NCBI GenBank assembly: GCA_037042915.1
Contig: CM073196.1
Location: 930,001-994,000, forward strand
Length of the DNA: 64,000 nt
Source: Auricularia sp. M13
Lineage: Eukaryota; Basidiomycota; Agaricomycetes; Auriculariales; Auriculariaceae
Reading direction: 5' to 3'
A program made the position numbers and the translations under genes. The notes under the pieces were generated by a model that was given only the letters and a program-made list of their open reading frames with translations, was not told the DNA's origin and ran no database searches. Of this stretch, positions 55,917 through 64,000 are shown in pieces (the stretch's first letter is position 1; the number at the start of each line of letters is the position of its first letter).

Positions 55917-57720
55917 TCATCGGGATTCAGCACCATGAAACCTCCACGATGGCGGAGAAGATGGAGCCGATGGGACAGTCTCAGAGAGTGCCGACGCGGC
56001 TATCTCGGGACTGCCAATCGCGCCAATTTCATTGTCACTCGCGATATCAACGGCTTCCTCAATGGCAGCCTGCATGAAGATGAATATGAGAGAATGCTGA
56101 AACAAGCTGGGTTGCGCACAGTGGATCTGCTCGAGAACGCCTCGATGAGATGGCTTGTTATCTGCTGCGGCAGCTTTTGCAGCTCAGCCTTTCTCCTGCG
56201 TTCCTGCAGCGTCGTCAGCATCAATTGTGTGCACCAGCGTTCAAGGCGACCAACCCAAGCGTGATGTTCGTCGTGCATGAAACGGATGTCCCTCTTCCAG
56301 GCTTCCAAGTCCTCCTTTCGCATGGCTTCCCCGTTGGCGATTCTATTTTCCAATGCGTCTAGACGTGAGAGTATCGCTTGCTATGAGAGAGAGCGATAAG
56401 CAACGTCGGCGGGTCGATTCGCGTCGGGGACGCACGTTCCGCGCCTCCCTGGCCTCCATCTCGTCACGGAGTAGCTGCAGTAGTGGCTTGATTTCAGATT
56501 CAATTTTGCGGTCCTGGGTGATGATGATGGGGGCGTCGACCACTGGGATGCGTTGGTCAGGCATCTGCGTTATGACGATAAGTTGCTCGCTCTTCCGCAA
56601 CGGGGTTGTAGAATACATACAACCACTCGCTCAACGACGACTTCCGAATTCATCTTCTGGTTCATATCATTGAGTAATGATAGTTTTCTGCACGCACTGA
56701 GCGCGACGTACTTGAAGTTGAACAGGGAGCGGAGGGCTCGGAGACGCGCTCTTCGGCGGAAGAGCGATTGGCGGTGGGGCCGGGTTAGTGTTCGCGTCCG
56801 GGTTGCGGATATGTAACTTCAATTGGGCGATCACGTCCTTCATCGTCTTCGCCGATTGTCGCAGAGCCCGTTCGTGCTTGATGTGGGCCCGCACCTGCCC
56901 ATTCCCGAAGTATTGTCATCATGCCGCTGCATTCCAGAGCTGAGAGTTGATTGCGCACCTTGAACATCTCAATGGCGTCGCGGAGACGTTTGTCGAGGGA
57001 CTTGAGCTTTGCGCGATCGCGGTCCTTCGTAAACAGTCGTACCCAGAAGCTTCGCTTGGGGGCGACCTTTCCCTGACCATTCCTGTACATCTTCGTTCAA
57101 CGCGCCATGAAGAGGCGAGGGAGCCCTGTTAAAAACACACTTTTTCGGCTCAAAAATCTTCTTGATCTCGCTTAGAATGCTGAGACGCAGGGCACAGTTC
57201 AGACCCAGTCAGCAATACAATATAGTGTTTGCACGCACCGGTCGATGTCCCTGATGGCCGATTTGACGGCGGCCGACAAGCGGATAGGCGTTGTGTTGTG
57301 GCCTCGTTTCATATCGAGAGACACCACAGAGGACTCATCGTCGCTGTGCTCGCCATTCAAGGTGGGCATTGGGATATTCCCGTCCAAGCCGCGAATGGGT
57401 ATAAAGCCGCCCTTGTTCTGCCGCCCCGCGGCGATGAGGATCTCGAGAAATTCTCTAATGAGCCGCTCGAGCTCGAGATACTCTTTCTGGATGGCCTTGA
57501 CTGCCTAAAAGCGAAGGTGGGTGGTAAGCTGAGCCCCAACTAACTGCGCAGACGTTACAGCAGTGACATGCACACTTGCCTCAAGATACTCGATGAGCCA
57601 GAATATGCCGCTGGCGGTCGTCTTCAGCGGAGGGAAGACCTCAGTGCAAGCTGCCGTCCATTCAACCAGCGCTTTGGCGGCTTCGAGGGGGTAGACCTTC
57701 AGGCAGGGGGGAACCTGCAT
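55917..57720 (-). CDS. Helical-bundle protein resembling fungal MLKL-NTD/HeLo-like proteins
   Basis: The start is the ATG at 57718-57720 and the stop is at 55917. Exon 1 (57580-57720) is followed by a GC-AG intron with a perfect GCAAGT donor, then exon 2 (57239-57504). Later exons cover DIDRILSEIKKIFEPKK, RSFWVRLFTKDRDRAKLKSL and KRLRDAIEMFKVRNQLSALE. The first 190 residues are amphipathic helices (LIEYLEAVKAIQKEYLELE, LIREFLEILIAAGRQNKGG) with the spacing seen in basidiomycete proteins annotated as MLKL-like N-terminal domains. The rest is charged helix and a Ser/Pro/Ala tail. I see no kinase, NACHT or repeat domain attached. Internal exon limits after residue 140 are approximate. MLKL/HeLo-type bundles can act in membrane-permeabilising cell death; that is family knowledge, not shown here. 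Confidence 0.5.
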
Positions 57721-58683
57721 TGGGAACGACGCTGACAGGAAGACGGGGGTCGCAGGCTAACGGCCCGTCCATGGCATTGGCAGTCTTTTATTGTCAACGG
57801 GAAGCTGCAAGGCAAAATCTACCGACCGTGTGTTGAGGCCGCACCTCAGCTGGGAGTGCTCTGAGGTTCTGGGAATGATCCTCGGCTTCTGCACCGGACC
57901 GAGGTGGCGACGGAGATCCGCACCGCGTGGAAGCACTGGCAGAATACCTCTTCACTGCGCAACCAAAGTTGCTGAACTCTGGGAAAATAGCGTTCATCGA
58001 GTTTGTGAGAGGATCCCTAGACCTGCCCGGAGCGAGATGCGGCCTTGCCCTCGACCGCTTCACGTAGACATCGCAATTATTTGAGGCAAAAGTTTTCCAC
58101 CATGACCGCCGCGCAGTCGACGACGGCAGTCGAGGAACCCAAAGTGATCATGTGAAAGGTCACGGCCACTAAGCGCTTGGGCGCTGAAGCATTCGAAGAA
58201 GGATGCTATAGAGCCAGAGGAAGGTCGGCGCTTCCACTGGCAGCTGGCAAAAAAGAGCAGATCGAGCGAAGAGCACGAGCAACCCGTCCAACCTGCCCAC
58301 AAATATACGCAGACGCGAGTCAAGATCCCCAGGCGCGTCGGAGCACGATGTGGAAGCGCGTCAACGGCAAAACTCGAGGAGAGGAGGGCAAGCGGTTTGC
58401 CTCCGGAACGGATGTCAATTGAGGAAAGCAAAAATAAACCGAGCGATGCCAAATAATACTGATGCTTATTGTATTGATAGCAGTACGGTACTGTATGGTA
58501 GTGTAGTATATACATTGGATGTGGAGAGATGGCAGGAGAGAAGGCAAAACATACTAATAACAGCGAGGCGAGCTTGAGAGCGAGACACAACACACACGGC
58601 CGGCGGAGACGTCTAGATACAGACCCGTATTACAGCACATACAGCCCGTCGTCAGCAATAAGAAACCATTCATCAGCGTATGT
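57721..58683. other. Intergenic stretch, no gene supported
   Basis: This stretch contains the promoter of the helical-bundle gene on the left and the 3' flank of the Ser/Thr kinase gene on the right, with AT-rich sequence around 58430-58520. A hydrophobic minus-strand frame at 58060-58593 has no supporting start or splice context. Confidence 0.45.
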
Positions 58684-60934
58684 TCAAGAAATATGGCGGA
58701 CAGCGGGCGGCGGCACCCCGCCCTCGCCGCGCATCCACAGCGCGCCCTCCGCGCGCGGGTCGCCCTCGCGCTCGCCGCCGTCCTCGTCCCAGCTCTCCCA
58801 CAGCGCGGCGACGGCCGCCCGGCGCGCCGGCTCGCGCACCAGCAGCCGCTCGACGCACGCCTTGGCGCCCGCCGCGGCGTCCGCGTCCCACCACGCCGCG
58901 AGATCCTCCTCGGGCCAGCCGAAGTGCGCGCTGGCCGCCAGCCGCCGCTCGCGCGCCGTCTCGCACGCGCCGAACGGCAGCGCGCGCGTCGTCAGCGCGT
59001 ACAGCACGACGCCGAGCGCCCACGCGTCCGTCAGGCGCGCGTCGTAGCCCGTTCCCGCCGTCGCGGACGTCGCGAATGCCGGGTGCGCGTGCGGCGGCGA
59101 GAGGAACGCGTCCTCCGTCGGGGTCTGCGTCTGCGCGTCGGCCACCGCCGCCGGCGTCGCGGGCTCGAGGAGCAGCTTGGGCGGCGTGCCCTGCGCCGCG
59201 ACGCGCCCCGAGTCGCTGCTCGAGAACGCGCGCTCGTGCGTCCGCTCGTCGACGAGGCCCCACATCGCGGGCGGCGTGCCCGGGCCCGCGGACGACTCCT
59301 CGCTCGCGCTCGACACGCCGGATGCCTCGCTCGACAGGCTGTGCGCGCTCTCGGACGCCTCGAGCGCGCGCACGTACGTCGGGTTCATGCCCTCCTCCGT
59401 ATCAAAGTCGTCCTGCGCCTGCCGCCGAGCCGACGAGCCCGACGTTAGCAGCTCCGGAGCGGCGTAGGCCTCGCTGCCGCAGCGGGTTGTCAGGAAGGGC
59501 TTCGCAGGGTCGACGAAGCGCGCCAGGCCAAAGTCGGCGAGTTTGACGAGCGGCGTCGAGAGCGGCGGCAAGGGGGTGCCGATAGCGGGCAGCTGTTGAG
59601 TAAGCAAGATATCTGCAAAATATGAGTACGAGTGCAAGCGATATGTAGAAATACGTACTCTCCAGCTTGATGTCGCGGTGTACGACGTTGACGGAATGCA
59701 TCCACGCGACGGCGCTCGCGAGCTCGCCAAAGACGCGGCGCAGCAGGCTGCCGTCGCCCTTCTCGGTCTCGTTCATGCCGTTCTGGTCCCACGAGCGGCG
59801 TTTGACGGCGCGTCCATCGGCGCGGTAACTCCGGAAGGAGCGCCACTTTTCGTCGTCGGACACAACGTCGAACAGCTCGCCGCCGGCAGCATACGAAATG
59901 ACCAGACAGTGCGTAGACGGCGTCGAGAAGGCGTGGCGGTAGGCGACAATAGACGGGTGGGAGATATGGCGGAGCACTTCGACTTCGCGCACGAACGCAA
60001 CCCGGGTGCGGTCGTTGCTGTCACAAAGCGCCCGTGACATGATCTTGACGGCGACCAACGGATTCTCTTCTTCGACGGCGCTTCCGTCGGCGCTGTAAAA
60101 GACGCTGTTCTCGCGATCGCGCGGCCGGAGTCCCTGTACGCGCTCGCCCTTTTTTGGCGCCGCGCACTCAGATGGCCGGCGACAGGGAGTTCCGGGAGTA
60201 TCGGACTCGTCGCGGGCAAGCCATACGGACGAAAATGCGCCCCGTCCAAGAGACTTGACCAACACAAACCGGGTACCAGCACTGGGCTCCAGCGTATCTC
60301 CAGGCCGAGGCTTCGAGGATGAGCGGGACGTCCTCGTAGTGGGTGAAGTGGCTGTCGGCGAAGCGGCTGTCGGCGAAGCGGGCTGCGTCATGGGCGCCTT
60401 TTCCGCTGGCAGCACAAAGCCCAGCGCAGAGAGCCCCAGCGCACTGCCGGAGCTAGCCGCAGTGGGGCTATCGACGAGGATAGGGTCGGGGTCAGCCTGG
60501 ACAGCGTGCAGATCCACAAAGGCCCTTGTGCGCATGCTCGCCGCGCGCCGTAGCTCAATCGCGTCCTCCTCCCTGCGCGCACGGTTAGCAGCGCGCAGGG
60601 AGCGCAGCCTGGCTAGCTGGACGCCTGGAGATGAGCTGGGCGAGCCATAGTCAGAGAGCGCGTCGTCCGGGTGCACTGAGGGCGGCGGCGTCGGGTGCGC
60701 TGTCAGCGGTTGGTAACCATTGTCACTGGAAGCCCGCGAATGCGGCGCTGGCGGCGGCATAGGTTCTGCTGGCGGCGGCGGAGGGGGCACAGGGGACGAC
60801 GCGAACGGCGACGAGAAGAAAAGCGAGGTTTTCTTGCCAATTGCTGGCGGCGGCGCCGAGGTAAACGATGGCGAGCGGGATGGGCCAGCGCCGGGCGTCG
60901 CGGCAGGCGTAAGAGTCGTGAAAAGCGAGGACAT
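58684..60934 (-). CDS. Ser/Thr protein kinase with long Pro/Ser-rich N-terminus
   Basis: Exons 59659-60934 and 58684-59612, separated by a 46-nt intron, give 734 residues. Residues 1-220 are Pro/Ser/Ala-rich and probably disordered. The kinase domain follows: P-loop GRGAFSSVWLARD (230-242), VAVK (294-297) after an insert of about 45 residues, EVEVLRHISHPSIV, HRDIKLEN (419-426), ADFGLARF (451-458) and AAPELL (476-481). A second insert of about 115 Ser/Thr/Ala-rich residues interrupts the C-lobe before DAWALGVVLYALTTRALPFG. All catalytic residues are present. The domain resembles the yeast Prr1/Rtk1-like and CAMK-related kinases of fungi, but an orthologue cannot be fixed. The two inserts would be sites for regulation or docking. 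Confidence 0.92.
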
Positions 60935-61844
60935 GGCGGCTGGGGACTGTGCTCGATGGGAGTACGAGTCAAGCCGGAATAAAGAGGTAAAAAAGCAGGG
61001 GCGGATATCAATCGCGCCCGCGTGCGTTCCAGGCCGAACCGAGCCTATCTCAAATCAGTCCCCGCTCAGTCTGAACCCATATGATCGCTCGTATCTCAGA
61101 TCTCCATTCAGACATCCACGCTCAGTCTGTCTTGTAACTCACAGAGCTAGCCCGCTCACTCAGCCGAGACTCATCCAGCCGCGCGCGATGACTCCGAGAG
61201 CAGGTCCCGTGCCAGCAGATGCAGCCAACGTAACATCCGGCTCCCGCTCGATCCGCCCGACAACAGCCGCCATCTACACTCATTCCCATCTGTGTCTTCG
61301 CTGCTTTTTACAAGTCTGCCAGCGAGCCTGGCCGCGCCACGATACCGTTGCTTCGATGTTGCAAGCAAGTCTAAGCTCAAAACGGCATATCTTTGCGAAC
61401 GGGATTCGGATTCTAATTGGGCACGTGCGTCTAAAGATAGGTCCCCTGTTTTGCCTTTTTTTTCTTGTCATTTGCGAAGACGACCTTCAGTACCAATATC
61501 CACAATTGAACATGAAAATCTGTGAATCACTGAATTCTGCACCGCTCATCACCTTTCTGAGCCTGTGGGAGCGTGGACCTCATACCGATCATCAACAGCT
61601 AGCCACACAGAAGTCTGCTCAACTGGAAGGTATTATTATGTACGCGTATCCACAGCAGGGATTATATGGATCACATACAAGTTATGAGAGGTGTCGGACT
61701 GGATGTCCATTGTGCCAGTAACATTGCGAGTTCGATCGAGCAATCAAAATGCAAATAACACCAGATCACACGATAGACAAAGCATCGAATGGCACTGAGC
61801 AGGCAAAGAAAAGTGCCAGAGGTCGAAATGTAGTGTCATTAAAT
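60935..61844. other. Intergenic stretch, no gene supported
   Basis: Holds the kinase promoter, with frames of moderate length on the plus strand that have no recognisable content. A run of eight T lies near 61463. It ends at the stop of the LRR-like gene. Confidence 0.45.
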
Positions 61845-62650
61845 CTAATCCTGTACTTGCACGCCGTTGAGCCACACAGTGCGTGCATTTAGCAGCAACT
61901 TCACGCGCTCAATGTTCTCCAAAAGCAGAACCACGTCGCCATAGCACGGCATATTGATTTTCAGACGCAGAGAAACGTCTGGCAAGAAAATCCACGACGC
62001 AGAATCGTCGCGCAGGCGAATGCAGTCAAGACTGGCATTGTCAGTGACACGCAGAGTAATTTGTTGCACCTGCGGTGTGGGCGGTAAGGCACGGAGCACA
62101 TCGTCCCAGAGTCCATGGATAGTGTCGACTTCAGAGATTCTGGTAAGGTGTCCCAGCTGATAGTTGCGTGCCTGGCAGGTAAAGCCGGGAAGGAGATTTC
62201 GACCGCATTTATGCCATCGAAGACGTCCAGTTCAATGGCATCGCCATACCGCGCGAGCCTCAGTGCCAGTCCGTGCTCCGATTCCAGATGTCTGCACGCG
62301 CGGAAGCCCTGTGCAACCGTCGTCTCCAGATAACCCAGCTGAAGGTACATGCGCCTAGAGCGTGCGAAAACCGCCAAGATATCGTCTTCGAGCGCCGCTG
62401 AGATGTTGGTGATGTACGCGTTGCGGAGGTCGTTGAGCACGGCGTTCAGCATGTCGTTGATGGCGAATATGCCCGGTTTGAGCAGGCTGAGACGCCAGGG
62501 AAATGCAAGGTTGACGACCCGTGCAGAGCCGGGTGCCCAACAGGCCTCTAGGGTCAGGCCCAAGTCGTACGCGGTCCCGAATGTGCACGTCATGGTTTTG
62601 ACTTGAAGATGTTCGGACTTCGCACCATTGCGGTACCACGCTGTCACGTG
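61845..62650 (-). CDS. LRR/F-box-like protein, C-terminal part, structure uncertain
   Basis: On the minus strand a frame from about 62647 (TAWYRNGAKSEHLQVKTM) shows irregular leucine-rich strands typical of fungal F-box/LRR proteins. It passes into a second frame (EVDTIHGLWDDVLRALPPTP, then VQQITLRVTDNASLDCIRLR) that ends at 61845. The two could be joined by a 58-nt intron with a weak GTCTTC donor and a GCCAG acceptor near 62172-62230; otherwise there is a frameshift. No F-box is visible and the N-terminus is unresolved, so this may be a partial or decayed member of the same broad family as the gene at the left edge. Confidence 0.45.
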
Positions 62651-63578
62651 AATCGGAACTTCGGACGCAAATCAGCTCCTTCTTCGTCTTTCTCCCGTTG
62701 CAGGCCGGAGCGCCCTTGGACATCACGCTCAGGCGGCAAACTATCACTAGGATCGAGAAGATATGTTTTATGAGCAGGACCCAGAGCCTGATTGGAGAAA
62801 CTCACAAGTTGCTAAATTAGAATTGGACGCGCTTTCGTACTCCGCCAAAAATCTCTTCTCCTCGAACGCAACCATTCAAGAGGGCATCTGCGCCGTGTAC
62901 GCGCGCAATCTACCCTAAGCTGGACCATAACAGCTTGTTGGTTTTTGGAATGTAGCCTGCGTTGGCCTGCTCAAGAACTCCATTCGGACGTTCTGAAATC
63001 GTTTGGCAGTCTCGACCGCGCTCAGGATGCTTTGACTCGCCGAACATGACCTTACGGCGCGCCATTCGCCTGTCTACAAGCTCGTAGTCAACCACACCTG
63101 CTGCTTTGAGTACCAGTGGCACCTGCGCGTCTCGAGGATGCCCACTGCTTGTCTGTCGAACAATCTTTTGGCGCGGCGGCGCCGTCCACAACCTTTCTGC
63201 CTGGAACGATTAACGCATCTGGGTCCCTCCACCGGCATACTGCACAGACTTGCCAAAGAACCACCGGTCCGTTCGTTACCAGTCTGTGCTCATACTGAGG
63301 CTGCTACCTTTGAACGCAGACCAGAGCATTCTGCGACAAGAGGCATTCCACCTGATATCTGGAGAAACTTTCGTATACCTAGCGACACCGCCGTCGATGT
63401 ACGAGACGGCGTGACCAGCCGATTACTGTATGGGCTATACGACGAAGATCGGTTCCTACTAAAGGCTAACGTCTATGCTCGGGCACAGCCCACGACTTGC
63501 CCAAAGTGTTTCCGCGCAGAATGACGAGCAAGGCAAATAGGGACCGACATCTGGCAGCCCCACTCCGCCTTTCAGCTT
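62651..63578. other. Unresolved stretch
   Basis: Open frames overlap on both strands (62910-63191 minus, 63138-63524 plus), but none has a recognisable domain or convincing splice pattern. I see no repeat or RNA gene. Confidence 0.35.
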
Positions 63579-64000
63579 ATGACCAACCCTGCCACCGATT
63601 TTTTGGCTGCCCTCAATCGCGCGTACTGGCTGGCTATGGCTGCGACAGTGAGCTACTTTGGAGGGGAGGAGGCGATGCTGGGTCCGTCGGTATCCCGGCA
63701 AGATTCGCCACAGCAGATTCACGAGGGCCGCCAAGACAACGTCATCCAGAACTCTTCCAGTTCCGCCGACCTCGCGCTCGCTTCGACATCGACCTCGATG
63801 GCCGCCGATGTCTCTGGCTTTCTGCTCTTGACGCTGCCCGACTGCCGCATCGACTGCGCTGGCAATGTGTACCAGGGCACGCTTGCGCTCGAATGCATCA
63901 CGCTCGCCGCGGGTTCAGAGTCTAAATCGCAGGCCGAGCGCGACGTCTGGCTCGTCCTGCGCCTGGACTCGTTCGAGACGCCCATCCCGCCGACGCAGCC
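63579..64000 (+). CDS. Hypothetical protein, 3' end outside window
   Basis: From ATG 63579 (MTNPATDFLAALNRAYWLAM) the frame is open for 140 codons to the window edge. The first 25 residues form an amphipathic helix. A Gln/Ser-rich linker follows, then an alternating hydrophobic region (SGFLLLTLPDCRIDCAGNVY) and WLVLRLDSFETPIPPTQ, which look like beta strands of a folded domain. There is no signal peptide of the classic type. I do not recognise the family; an intron may lie beyond the edge. Confidence 0.55.
   Translation, partial: MTNPATDFLAALNRAYWLAMAATVSYFGGEEAMLGPSVSRQDSPQQIHEGRQDNVIQNSSSSADLALASTSTSMAADVSGFLLLTLPDCRIDCAGNVYQGTLALECITLAAGSESKSQAERDVWLVLRLDSFETPIPPTQ

Noticed and set aside
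58680-59546. Arg/Ala/Pro-rich plus-strand frames opposite the Ser/Thr kinase
   Set aside because: The minus strand holds a complete kinase domain, so the plus frames are GC-driven shadows.

Overview
The window looks like nuclear DNA of a basidiomycete fungus, most likely an Agaricomycete. Coding regions are GC-rich and cut by many 45-70 nt GT-AG introns. Families typical of that group are present: a FunK1 protein kinase, a KDZ transposase, F-box/LRR-like proteins and growth-factor-receptor-like cysteine-rich membrane proteins. All exon maps were traced by hand from splice signals and protein continuity and have not been checked against transcripts.

Layout. 0-5 kb: the end of an F-box/LRR-like gene and an acidic nuclear-type protein. 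5.9-11.2 kb: a cysteine-rich single-pass membrane protein, divergent from a secreted family 14 polysaccharide lyase. 11.9-15.9 kb: a small unknown protein, a carboxymuconolactone-decarboxylase-like gene with an in-frame TGA, a short-chain dehydrogenase and a Ser-rich protein. 17-20.5 kb: a multi-pass membrane protein and the WD40 mRNA 3'-end factor Pfs2, head to head. 20.8-26.3 kb: a zinc-free MDR oxidoreductase behind a duplicated upstream region, a Rab11/Ypt3 GTPase with two odd splice junctions, and a WrbA-type flavodoxin quinone reductase. 26.8-32 kb: a type IIC (Na,K-ATPase-like) P-type ATPase in many exons, including an 8-nt micro-exon. 34.6-35.7 kb: an HMG-box regulator.

Accessory half. 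From about 36.86 to 50.41 kb lies what I read as one large KDZ-class DNA transposon. Imperfect inverted termini share an exact 16-bp core. Inside are a KDZ transposase and three cargo genes: a zinc-knuckle/coiled-coil protein of 380 aa, a CxxC protein of 439 aa, and an unrecognised 1203-aa protein. To its right, a FunK1 kinase gene is interrupted by two non-autonomous TIR elements. One is a 543-bp MITE with an 8-bp target duplication. The other is a 984-bp foldback element with 369-bp inverted arms and a 6-7 bp target duplication. Further right are a decayed C-terminal fragment of a GRP170/Lhs1-like Hsp70, a helical-bundle protein resembling fungal MLKL-NTD/HeLo-like proteins, a Ser/Thr kinase with a long Pro/Ser-rich N-terminus, and two less certain genes at the right edge.

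The left half reads as ordinary housekeeping and metabolic chromosome, and 36.8-57.7 kb as a young, transposon-rich accessory block. The transposon with its linked cargo and the doubly interrupted kinase beside it are the most unusual parts.
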